This document shows positions 29,575-39,333 of a stretch of 64,000 nt of DNA, piece after piece. Each line of letters begins with the position of its first letter. Within the stretch, counting starts at the first letter, position 1. Under the pieces are notes generated by a model. The model had not been told where the DNA came from and searched no databases. It saw only the letters and a program-made list of their open reading frames with translations. This DNA comes from Globisporangium splendens (taxonomy: Eukaryota; Oomycota; Peronosporomycetes; Pythiales; Pythiaceae). Both the position numbers and the translations under genes were made by a program. Location: contig VFIW01000033.1 in assembly GCA_006386115.1 (NCBI GenBank), positions 248,001 to 312,000 on the forward strand. Direction: 5' to 3'.

Positions 29575-32429
29575 TTGTACATGTGTGGCCAGTAGTAATC
29601 CCGGGAAAGACTGAGAAACGTTTTCTCACGTCCGAGATGGCCACCAGAAGGACTGTCATGGTACTCATACAAGAGTCGATGACGCAGACCTTCGTCGTTG
29701 GGAACAACAACCCTTGCTGTATCCCCGTCTTCAACCGCATAGTACAACAATCCATTGTGTACTCGGAAGCGGTGAACTCGCGACCTTGTGCGCGACGGAA
29801 GACCTTGCAGTGCTTTGTCCGAAGGGTCCTTGAAGTACTTCAACAAGTCCTGACATGTTTCGTCAGACTTGTACCCTTCGACGATCTCTTCTCGCACTGT
29901 AGTCGCAGCTCGCACCGCGATCGCTTGAACATCTTCACAGAGTCGACGTGCTCCGTCCGTGTCTTCACTCTTGGTCTTCGGATCGTAATCCGGACGTCTT
30001 GACAGCGCATCGGCTAAGATGTTCGTCTTGCCTGGCTTGTAGTGTATAACAAAGTTGTACTCTGCAAAGAAGGAGAACCATCTCGCCATTCTTTGCGACA
30101 AATGAGGAGTCTTCACTGCCGTACGCAGAGATGCGTGATCAGTGTAGATAGCAAAGCGTTCCTCGCCAAGCAGATACACACGGAACTTGACCAAAGAATA
30201 CTTCATCGCCAGAAGTTCCTTGTCGTGAACTGGGTAGTTCCGCTCTGCGGGTCGGAGTTGTCGTGACTGATACGACACAACTCGCTCATGACCCCCATCA
30301 TCGTGTTGCATCAATGCGCAACCGATGGCATAGTCGCTCGCATCGCAGACGACGTGGAACGGCTTGTCGTGGTTTGGCAGAGCCAACACAGGAGCTTCTC
30401 GAAGACTCCTCTTGACTTCTTCGAACGCCGTCTGATGGTCTTTCGGCCACTTCCACTCAACGTCTTTCTTCAAGAGCTGTGTGAGGGGTTGCACCAACGC
30501 TGCATAATTGCGTGTGTACTTGTGCAAATAGTTGGCTAGACCCAACCATTGTCGTAGCTGTTTGACATTCTTTGGCACTGGCCAATCGTCAATAGCTTTG
30601 ACCTTCTCCGGATCGACTCGAACACCGCTCTTGCCCACAAAACAACCGAGAACAGGGATCTCGGGGGAGAACAACATGCACTTCTTCAAGTTTGCGTAGA
30701 GTTTGTTCTCACGCATGACCTGGAAAACTTGACGAAGATGATCGAGATGAGCATCGACATCAGACTTCCCATTCGCGGCCTTACTATGAACGAAGATATC
30801 GTCAAAGTAACTTGGTGCAAATGTTCGCAGAGGACGAAGAACGTTCGTGACCATTCGATTGAAGGTCGCAGGAGCATTCTTCAGTCCCTGTAGCATCACT
30901 AACCATTCCCACAGCATACCACTCGGGGTACTCACTGCGGTTAGTGGGACATCGTCTTCGCGCATTCGAATCTGATAGAACCCATCTTTTAGATCGATAG
31001 CACTAAAGACGGTGCTGCCAACCATTCCATCAAGGATCATGTTCTTGCGTGGAACCGGAGTCTGGGCTGGAATTGTCGTATCGTTCAGCTTGTTGAAAGC
31101 ATGAACAATGCGCCGACCTCCAGTTGCCTTCTTCACACAGAAAGTGGGGCTGCAATGCGGAGACTTGCTCTCTCGCACATGACCAGCCTTAGCACGTTGT
31201 GCAAAGAACTCGTCGATCGCCTCGACTTGTTCCTTTGACAACGGCCACTGTCTTGCGATGCAGTACTTCGTGCCAGGAAGTACATCGATCTCATGACGAA
31301 TGCCTCTGTCGAATGGCAATTCGTCCGGCACCTTGTCAGGGAAGATGTCTTCATATTCCCTGGCAAGCGCATACACGGGGTTCTTCTTGAGGGCGTCCCA
31401 CGACTGCTCCTCGAATCTTTCCTTCCGTGTCTTTTCGTCCAACACATCTGCATCCGCACTAGATGCTGTGTTGACGAAGCCTTCGTCGACCATTTCGACG
31501 ATCGTACACACCTGCGCAATGTCGCCTCTCGCTAGGCTGCGCTCCAGTGTCTTCTTGCTCATCGACGGCAAGGAAATCAACTCTTGGACTGAACTTGGAG
31601 GATTTTCAATCTTCACGTGACGGATTGCATCCACGTCACCTTCTTCATTGTAGACCGCGATATTCACAAACTCGCTTGGGATGTCTTGTGCTTGGACACT
31701 CCCTTTGTCATCACCACTTGTACCTTGACCAGGGGAACTCAAAACTCTTGGCGAAAAACTTCTCTTGCTGGTCTTCTTGTCTTGGGAAGGGTGTTTGTTC
31801 CACTTCCATTCACTCTTGTCAACGCCATCGCGAACCTTCTCGTCGTCGATGGCAAAGGAGACAGCCTTTTTCTGGCGCCTGACTGCTCCACCTCCGTTTG
31901 TCGTCTTCAAAATGGGTACCACTTGTGAACATGGGGGGCCATCGCACACCGCAATATCACAAGGGTCATCTGGGATCTCTTCCACAGATGTGTACACCCA
32001 TACTACTTCATCCGTTGTTGTGCAGCACAAGTCAACATCGCGTGACTTGTCAACGGAGATCTTCATATTCATCCAGTCAATGCTAGGTTGGTAACGCTTC
32101 AACCACGGCATTCCCAGGATGATGTCAAACTTGTCATCGAGGTCGAGTAAAATAAACTCGTCTTCACCTCGGAAATCTTCACACTTGATTGCCAAGCGCA
32201 CTACGCGCTTCGGCATCTTCACAGTTGACCCATTTGCCAACCGGACAATCATTGTCTTCTCTTCATTCGCATCAGGCACAAAGACACCATGCCTGACGAT
32301 CACTTCATTTCGAACAAAGTTGTTCGACGCACCAGTGTCAACCAAAGCTCGTAGAGGCGTTGCAATACCGTCTACATGAACTCTGTGAACGATCAAACTT
32401 GACGTTTGACTGACACTCTTCTCACTCAT
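29529..32429 (-). CDS. pol: chromovirus pol: protease, reverse transcriptase, RNase H, start of integrase
   Basis: 966 residues. Order: aspartic protease (LVDTGASNNFV near residue 31), RT (FSAIDLKDGFYQI, ATFNRMVTNVL, the catalytic SYFDDIFVHS, LGCFVGKSGV), RNase H (HVVCDASDYAIGCAL, VHDKELLAM, YTDHASLRT, KTNILADALSR), and the start of the integrase finger (HDSPSGGHLGREKTFLSLSR). The ORF is then cut short by the frameshift. It lies in the same frame as gag, 19 bases after the gag TAA, with no other stop between. A readthrough arrangement or a nonsense mutation of a fused gag-pol would both explain this. Confidence 0.9.
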   Translation of the reverse strand: MSEKSVSQTSSLIVHRVHVDGIATPLRALVDTGASNNFVRNEVIVRHGVFVPDANEEKTMIVRLANGSTVKMPKRVVRLAIKCEDFRGEDEFILLDLDDKFDIILGMPWLKRYQPSIDWMNMKISVDKSRDVDLCCTTTDEVVWVYTSVEEIPDDPCDIAVCDGPPCSQVVPILKTTNGGGAVRRQKKAVSFAIDDEKVRDGVDKSEWKWNKHPSQDKKTSKRSFSPRVLSSPGQGTSGDDKGSVQAQDIPSEFVNIAVYNEEGDVDAIRHVKIENPPSSVQELISLPSMSKKTLERSLARGDIAQVCTIVEMVDEGFVNTASSADADVLDEKTRKERFEEQSWDALKKNPVYALAREYEDIFPDKVPDELPFDRGIRHEIDVLPGTKYCIARQWPLSKEQVEAIDEFFAQRAKAGHVRESKSPHCSPTFCVKKATGGRRIVHAFNKLNDTTIPAQTPVPRKNMILDGMVGSTVFSAIDLKDGFYQIRMREDDVPLTAVSTPSGMLWEWLVMLQGLKNAPATFNRMVTNVLRPLRTFAPSYFDDIFVHSKAANGKSDVDAHLDHLRQVFQVMRENKLYANLKKCMLFSPEIPVLGCFVGKSGVRVDPEKVKAIDDWPVPKNVKQLRQWLGLANYLHKYTRNYAALVQPLTQLLKKDVEWKWPKDHQTAFEEVKRSLREAPVLALPNHDKPFHVVCDASDYAIGCALMQHDDGGHERVVSYQSRQLRPAERNYPVHDKELLAMKYSLVKFRVYLLGEERFAIYTDHASLRTAVKTPHLSQRMARWFSFFAEYNFVIHYKPGKTNILADALSRRPDYDPKTKSEDTDGARRLCEDVQAIAVRAATTVREEIVEGYKSDETCQDLLKYFKDPSDKALQGLPSRTRSRVHRFRVHNGLLYYAVEDGDTARVVVPNDEGLRHRLLYEYHDSPSGGHLGREKTFLSLSRDYYWPHMYKWVRKYVRTCGSANE

Positions 32430-32445
32430 AGTGGAAACTGCATGT

Positions 32446-33653
32446 GCTTAATGCACATAGGGCCAGAGTCCTGTGTCTCCACAACGTCCACAGTCCTCTT
32501 TTCCGGGCCGGTAGGAGGCCCCGCCCCTACTGTCCATTCCCGTTTTTGGCCCAGGCGACCGCTCGAACCGACGACCGTAAGAACGATCGTGGTTGTTCGA
32601 ACGAGCACCCTGTGTCGTTTGCCGACCCGGCAAAGACACTTTGCAGTTCCAAGCAATGTGACCCGGCTTCCCGCAACGGAAACACTTCCCATCGTTGCGA
32701 GGACGCTCATTTCCAGGCGTGGAAATGTACGAGATGTCCATGGGCTCGGGACCATCATGCGCGGCATTCGATTGCCGCATTGGTCTCGACGCAAACCCAT
32801 GGAACTTTGCTTGCTTCATGCTGAACTCTTCTTGCATCGCGCGTTCGATGGCTTCGTCCAGCGTCTTGGGGTACTCGCGGAACAATTGGTTCCGAATCGG
32901 ACCATCGTTTAGACCCGTCATGAATGTCACGACTTGCGTCGGAACGTCAATCGGCTCGTCGACGATGCTCGACACCAAGTAGCGAGCACGTTGTGCATAC
33001 GAGTGAAGGTCGAAACGGCCTTGACGAAGCTTGAGGAACTCGGCGCGCGCACGGAACTCACTCTGTGGAGGTTCAAACGCCTTCTTGAGTTCGGTCTTGA
33101 AATGATCGTAGCTGGGGAAGCAATTTAGATCGGCTAAACGCTTACCATACGCCCAGCTCTTCGCACAACCCGCAAGGTTGGACATCGCGAACAACACTTG
33201 CTGCGAAGGGTCTCGCAGTTGTCTTGCAGCGATGGCTGCACCCAACTCGACGAACCATCGTGAGAGGGGTTCGTTCTCTCCGCCGCGATACGGAGAGACG
33301 TCAAGCTTCAGTGGCACCGTCCTGATTCAGGAAACAGGGGTTGCGACCTGCTTCCGGGAGGACATGATCTCGTGGTGCATGAAGCTGACCACCGCACTCT
33401 TCTGGTCCTCCGGAGATGCCGATCGAAGCAGACCGACCACAGCAGCCTCTCCGATGACATCTCGCATGCGCTCAAGCGCCATCCACTCATGAGAAGACAA
33501 ATGAGGTAAACCCTCAGCAGTCAACTCGACAGTTTCCGGTACTGCTGGACCGGATGGGGTTCCTGTAGCATCCATGTTCCAGACAAGGATGCTCGCAGGG
33601 TCTTGGACAGGAATGCGCGACGTGCTTAAAGCTGCGTCGTCAAACCTCTTCAC
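32446..33653 (-). pseudogene. gag: chromovirus gag with internal TGA
   Basis: The capsid-like region (WFVELGAAIAARQL, AEFLKLRQGRFDLHSYAQRA) and a C-terminal zinc knuckle, CFRCGKPGHIAWNC (CX2CX4HX4C), identify gag. The N-terminal ~109 codons (33653-33330) are separated from the rest by an in-frame TGA at 33327-33329. The flanking frame is otherwise continuous, so this is a single nonsense change. Confidence 0.85.
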
Positions 33654-33674
33654 TTCACTGGGTCGTTGGAAGGA

Positions 33675-33692
33675 CCGCTCGAAGTGCTACCA
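33675..33692 (-). other. putative primer-binding site
   Basis: In element orientation the 5' LTR end (…CTTACA) is followed by CCTGGTAGCACTTCGAGC. TGGTAGCA would pair with the 3' end of an initiator-Met-like tRNA (…TACCA). Only about 8 bases match the usual iMet PBS, so the primer identity is tentative. Confidence 0.45.
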
Positions 33693-33694
33693 GG

Positions 33695-34343
33695 TGTAAG
33701 AGGGCGCTGTCCACAACAGTCCCTCAAACACTGCACACACGCTTGTGCCAGAGGAAGCGATCTCCCGACTTGGAGGGAGGAAGAAGACTTGAGGGCTTGG
33801 AGGAAAATTTGCAACTGAATTAAAATGGTTATGGTTCCTGTCACTACTTGTAAGTGAACCCCAAGGGATCCTAGAGGTTCTATAACTAAAACCTAAACAT
33901 ACACAATAAAACCTATGAATCTGATATATAAAACCTTGGGTACACTGAGGTTGAACCTACGGGGTCTTCTAGAAGCTTGAACTTCAAGTCTTGTATAAAA
34001 CCCCTGCAAAGTGATTGGCGCGAGCCACTCACTCCAGGTGGCAGAGACACGTCGGTCTCGTCGCCAGTCCAGTTTCCCAAGCAGGAACCATCACTCAGTA
34101 CTTGATTAGTACATGGATGTCATTGCACAGTACTGATTAGTACATGAGAACAACATTCTGCACTGATCAGCACAGAGAACACTCGTGACGTCATCGAATG
34201 ACGTCACACGTGCATGTGGGGACTGTATTACCGTAATCCCTTTGTTATTTGTGTGTCCACAATGCACGCTGAAGGTGGTGTGTGACACACTAGATTTGGG
34301 GACAGATCCACCTTGATGTAATGGCTGGTTGTGGCCCATTACA
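33695..34343 (-). repeat. 5' LTR of the chromovirus
   Basis: Direct copy of the LTR at 26699-27347 with intact TGTAA and TTACA ends. It contains a run of CRE-like TGACGTCA-type palindromes near 34185-34207 (CGTGACGTCATCGAATGACGTCAC), conserved in the other LTR, which may be promoter elements. Confidence 0.88.
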
Positions 34344-35079
34344 AGGACCGGCAAACTCTGATCAATCACAATTCAATTTGCCAGCAACAGCAAGCACGAT
34401 TCGCCACACTCAGGGATAAAGGGCAAAGGTGATGTGGCTTTTATGATCTGTCGTTTGCAAACCAAATACGAACCTAATATCTGTTACCTTGCCCCTTGCA
34501 TTAAGGGCATCCGCACGGGTTGTGTAATATTCTGTGTCAACGTTGCCCGAAAAAACGTGATACAGTGCCAAACATAACGCTAGCAGAGCTAGTTTTCGCA
34601 CCGTCCAGGGTGAAAAATGAGCGACTTTGGGATGTTCTATAGTATTGACTGTATGCATCGGGAGTGGGAACAATACCCTCTAGCCCTTGTAGGGCAACAA
34701 AAGACAAGGGGTAAAAGCCCATTGATGAGTCGGAGGCGTGTGTCGATCAGCATGTATTAGCATGGCATTTTTTACGTTTTCAGCCGACCGGTTCGGATGC
34801 CCTATTCAACAAGTACGGCTATGCTGCTCATGGCCAACATCTGCATTCAGCTATCGATCTCTAGCCGTGTGTGCTAGATAAACCGCAAAACGAGCGTGGC
34901 GGCATTGCTTTCTTTTTTCAAGCGCGACACTCGTGGGATTTGACTTTTGCGTTACAGTAAAAAGCACCGATTACAAAAGGGCAATTGTTCATTGTTTATA
35001 TGGCACACCAACATCCACACTCCTTTGTCCAACGCCACTCAACCTCGAGCAAGACCTTGTCTGCTCATCAATTCGACGT
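34344..35079. other. intergenic, no gene recognised
   Basis: This is the right flank of the chromovirus up to the end of the degraded transporter copy. Short ORFs lack coding character. Confidence 0.4.
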
Positions 35080-36816
35080 TTAGAAGCCAGACGTGGCGTT
35101 GTAGTAGATCTCACGTTCGTCTTCCGGGTGGCAGAACGGGAACAGGATTTCCGGGTCCGACTCATCTGGGTTGAAGAGGTTCTTGCCAGAAGTGTAGGTC
35201 ACATAGCACCCCAAAACAAGGCACACAAGGACGACGACAATCGCCGGGACCTTCTCGTACATCGGAATCTTTGTCCAAAGCTTCTTCAAGTAGAACACAA
35301 TCGGCAAGACGATGCAGCTCATGGTGATGCACGACGCACCGATGAAATCGGTCAGGTCCAAGAAGTGGTCCTTCAGGAGTACTGACGCAACGACTTGAAT
35401 GGCAACAATGAAGGTTCGCATGGATGACGTACATTCCCGCCGTTCGAGCCCGTGCTCCCTGCGGCTTCCATCTCATTCATCAGACTCTCTTTATCGATGT
35501 CCGGCAACGCAGACGATCGGAGTTCTTGCAGGCCGCGAGGCTTGAAATCTAAGCAGGGTGGTGTCGGCTAGACATTCGTAGTTGAAAGGGCCTCCATGTC
35601 ACCGTCTTTTTTGGTGACCATTCCTCAGCACCATGTCGCCTCGGTAATGTAGAATGCCCTGGCGATGAAAATGACGGCGAAAGCCCCCCCGAATCCAGTC
35701 GATGTGCAGTTGCTATGGAACAAGTACGCGAGGTACGACCATACCCCTTGTCCGATGAAAAGCGAGGTTGGTCAAGCCGGTAGTGGCGGTCCCCCCCCCC
35801 GCCCCGTTTAACGGCGTAAATGGTGAAAGAGCAAGTTGCACGAGATGACAACCAACAGGCAGAGTATGCCCGAGCCAGCTGAGCGCCCAAGAACAGCACA
35901 GCAGATGAAGGCTCAGCGTCAAAGCCTAAGATGCGCAGGCTGCGCTCGTCGGCCTCACTTGTGTTCGATTGCCCAGAGCAGGAATGCACCGAATACCAGC
36001 GACCGTAGGACGAGGACAAACTTGCCGGCACGTCTGTCCGCGACTTGCCTTGAACGAGATATCAGCCCGAGTCGGCCGCTAAACCGACGGATGACCACTC
36101 ATGCCGCATCGCCAACAAGACGGCGACACCGATGACATCCGCCGAATAAGCGTACCATGCAGCCAGCAAATGCAAGCCCTGATCCTTCCTTGAGTGCATG
36201 AGTCAGCAAAAACTGGCAAGACGTGTTTGTTGGGTTAAGCGCCATGAGGTTTGCTGTGGCATGATCCACGGTCGGACGAATTCCAAAAGGACGAGGAAAG
36301 AGAGACGCCCTGAGAAGAAATACCACCAAGCACCAAGAAAGCACATGCACAAGTAGCAAACACCATCCTGCCCGATTAGCACGACGCAGGTATCGTCCCG
36401 CCTTAGCCCAGGACCATTCCCCGAGATCGACGAAAGCTCTATGACGGACTTTGTGGTGCCCCGCAAGAATTCACCGTGGAGCACCTACCACACCAGAGTA
36501 AGATGCCTTGCACGCAAATGCCATGAAGAACCCAAGCCGATCGTGGCCGATTGCTGCCACGTCCGCCCCCTCGACGAGAAGTTAGCTGGCATGCAGAAGC
36601 GTGCCGATGCCGTAGACACAGCAGAAGAGACTGAACGCGATCTTCGCATCTTCGAGGGTGAACCACTTTCCCATGATTGAGTCTTGAGAAGTATGAGAAC
36701 CGGGGTAAAATTTGAGGCTTGCTGTCTTGGAGAGGAGGTGTTCGATGCGAGGCGAATTTGAAAGTGATCCATTTGATATCAAAAGCAAAACCCTGCACGA
36801 TACGTGGTCTCGACAA
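35080..36816 (-). pseudogene. degraded copy of an AAAP amino-acid transporter (left inverted arm)
   Basis: This is the inverted counterpart of the intact gene at 49912-51423. The C-terminal part (35080-35421, FIVAIQVVASVLLKDHFLDL … YYNATSGF) reads cleanly. From about 35420 to 36780 the sequence is broken by many one- and two-base indels and homopolymer runs. One example is a run of ten C near 35793 where the other copy has GGACGCCACTACC. The copy ends in …NATSGF with its own 3' flank, unlike the right copy. The disruption may be real decay or low-quality assembly. Confidence 0.75.
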
Positions 36817-39118
36817 GAACGAGCTCGTCTTGGAGAGACAACGTCGTTGTAGGCGACTTGCCGGGCAGAGATGTATCGTTTGTCCTTGAGAGACGGATCG
36901 CGAAAGTGGCCACGGCGACTAGGGCATCAATGTTGGTGGGTTTAATCTGCGCACGGCATGCCTCATCTTTTTGAGAATGGTATCGTTTATGCTGAAATCC
37001 CTCCCACCATCGAACATGCTGCGTGAAGCACGCGACGATGTATGAGAAAAAGAAAGTATCAGTGCGTAGAGAAAGGTTTGGCTACCCGCATGTCAAACAG
37101 AAAGTAAAGCCATTGCCGCGATGAGTTCCCTCCAAGTGGATTGTGAAGTCAAGCAAACAAAAAGTCGCAAGGCAAAGTCAACGAACACGTGATAAGTGAA
37201 ATAGCGAATGCACCAGAAGAAGGCAATTGCGTGGTCTTCTGTTTGAGGAAAAACAAGAGCAGAAGAAGCCGTCAGTGGTCTGCATTCAACATTTATATAC
37301 CAGGCTGGAAGTAATTCATTCAAGGGTCGATATTGCTGGCGTTGCCATATTCCAAGTACTGCGTTCGAACCAATTCTGACATCACAGATGCGACTGTTCA
37401 CACTATTAGAAAAGCTGCCGCAGATACAAACAAATATTTAAAAGCGATACCCTCCCTCTCTGATATCCTCTCACTTGAAGAATTTGCAAAGCGATTTCAA
37501 GGAGTGCACGCCGCTGTACACGTACGTGATGTGCTGGCAACGCCAATCAAGGGGATGAACACACGACGAGGTCAAAAAAGATCGATTTACTGTAGATTTG
37601 CGTGGGATTGGAACGAAGAAACAAACCGGCTGTATTTACCACTAATCATGGTCTATGTCCACTCCATGGTCGTCACGTCTTCTTTTCCTTCTTCCAAGAA
37701 CCCAACATTCCAGACGAAATATCAAGAAGACTTGCTGTTAAGCAAATACGCGCTCCTTGTTGTCTCGCTGATATGCAATTTTGATCTGTAGTCGCGGTTT
37801 TGGCGGGTTCGTGCAGCGACGGTTGTGCTGCATCGATAAAGAAGTGACAGAAGCGAAATGATATGTATTAATTTGGTATCTCTGATTAAAATTACCACGT
37901 GAGAAAAAAGGTTCTGTTACAATATGTGTGTGGGTTCTGTTCCGGCTTTGTCCCAGCAGCTGTGTCGTGAAAGATATCTATGAAAAGGTATTTCGCCAGC
38001 ATCGAGACCAGAACTCCGAGCAGAACATGTGATGTAAGTCATCTTCAACCTCACTCAACAAATTGGATACCTGCCTGCCTGCTAATATCCGGATACAAGC
38101 ACGAAACAAAGGGCTGTGCTGGGTACTTCTGTGTCGAAAGGCAGCATGATGAGAGAGCAAATTAGGGAAATCGAACAGATGCAAATTACACATTCTTTAT
38201 GTTTATAAGGTGAGGTATATTAAGGTTCATCTTCGTGACCTACAATAATATTTATCTTTATAAGGTGAGGTATATTTAGGTTCATCTTCGTGACCTACAA
38301 TATCCATTCTCCTACCTAATCTTCATTGCGAATTTCATCTAGGAGTGTAAATGTGTCTACAGCGCGGATTGCACTAGATCACTTCGAACTGCTAAATAAT
38401 CTTTGACCAGGATGGCATGTTCTCTTGGTCTATGTGAGGCTGCAGTGTGTGGTCCAATTGCCTTGGGTCTTCGAACCTTCGAATAAGCCATGCATGACGT
38501 CGTTGTAAGATCGGGTGAGATTGTGAAAAGCAGGCTCTTTGAGTTGCGGAGTGAACCTGCGTTGAGCTTGGTGGTCCATGGCTAGGTTGGCGGCCTGAGT
38601 CCGCCATCTTGTTGAAGGAACGGTAGTTGATGGTACAATCCTAGGATGTCGATGCAATCCGCGAGTTCGTCGACTTGTCTGGTATAAACGTGCCAATCGG
38701 TGCTGTCGAGGGGACCGATGCATTCTCTGTTGGGAGATAATGAGTGCACTGTCTCCAATCACGTACAACGGTTCGAAGTGACTGCGTTGGGCTTCTCGGA
38801 GTCCATGTATGAGACCCCAGTACTCGGCAAAGTTGTTGGTCGTGTCCTTCCTGCTATTGGCCATGCTGGCGGCCCAAATTAAACTGGCTGTGTGCGAGTC
38901 CTTGTGGACACGCACGATAATGGATCTACAGTACCTCCTGATCCGGATTGCCGCGTGATCCACCATACGAAAAAAACAGGTAAACGCCGCGAGTATCATT
39001 TGGAGTTTCAAGGGGATGGCGTCGGTTTGGCGAGAAAGCAGTCGACATATGCATGGGAGAATTGCCGCAAAAAAAAACGTGTGACCGTCCGAGTCTCAGC
39101 TTGCGCTTCAGCGAGTCG
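35093..39118 (-). repeat. left arm of a ~4-kb inverted duplication
   Basis: This pairs in inverted orientation with 47474-51347. It includes the transporter copy, about 1.4 kb of non-genic DNA that appears identical in both arms (36.8-38.3 kb versus 48.3-49.8 kb) and the last ~0.9 kb of the LINE, including the duplicated tail. Similarity fails on the left at 35093 within the transporter C-terminus. Confidence 0.9.
37333..37791 (+). CDS. hypothetical ORF in the inverted repeat (left copy)
   Basis: An open frame of about 150 codons starts from a non-ATG codon and is identical to the one at 48795-49253 in the other arm. No family or signal is recognised. Composition is ordinary, and an overlapping frame on the other strand is also open, so coding status is doubtful. 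Confidence 0.15.
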   Translation: MLALPYSKYCVRTNSDITDATVHTIRKAAADTNKYLKAIPSLSDILSLEEFAKRFQGVHAAVHVRDVLATPIKGMNTRRGQKRSIYCRFAWDWNEETNRLYLPLIMVYVHSMVVTSSFPSSKNPTFQTKYQEDLLLSKYALLVVSLICNFDL

Positions 39119-39119
39119 A
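38196..39119 (-). mobile_element. LINE copy C, RNase H end only
   Basis: This is the leftward LINE 3' end in the left arm of the inverted duplication, broken at 39118 exactly where copy D begins in the opposite direction. It has the same doubled tail as copy D, so it is part of the duplication and not a separate insertion. The coding part carries many small indels (for example near 38520, 38640 and 39060). Confidence 0.85.
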
Positions 39120-39333
39120 ATCCACATATGCTGGTGGGATCCCCATCGCGTTGAAGAAATAAAAGAGGCATGGTGGGGACAGACACGCCTCAGCCTGATG
39201 GTGCTCACCCCGAGAACAACACTACGGACTGAGGCCCGCGGTGCGTGCAGCGCGTCATCGTGCATGGGTTCAGCGATTGACCAAGATCGCTACACGTCCA
39301 TGGAAGACTAAACCCGATGATGACCTACGGAAG

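Larger units (their letters stand above)
26699..34343 (-). mobile_element. Ty3/gypsy chromovirus-type LTR retrotransposon, mutated
   Basis: Two direct LTRs of equal length (649 bp by my boundaries) start and end with TGTAA…TTACA in element orientation. They enclose gag, pol (protease, RT, RNase H, integrase) and a C-terminal chromodomain, all on the minus strand. Inactivating changes are a TGA in gag (33327-33329), a frameshift in the integrase zinc finger near 29540 and a frameshift inside the chromodomain near 27900. The LTRs show many substitutions relative to each other, so the insertion is not recent. No matching 5-bp target duplication was found (flanks GCAAC and AGGAC). Confidence 0.92.

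Noticed and set aside
34344..34930. Search for the rest of a split host gene to the right of the chromovirus
   Set aside because: Beyond about 25 open codons no coding signal continues, so only a weak hint remains.
38700..38882. Short plus-strand frames repeated in each LINE copy (MLSRGPMHSLLGDNE…)
   Set aside because: They recur in every copy as the antisense of the RNase H domain and are not independent genes.
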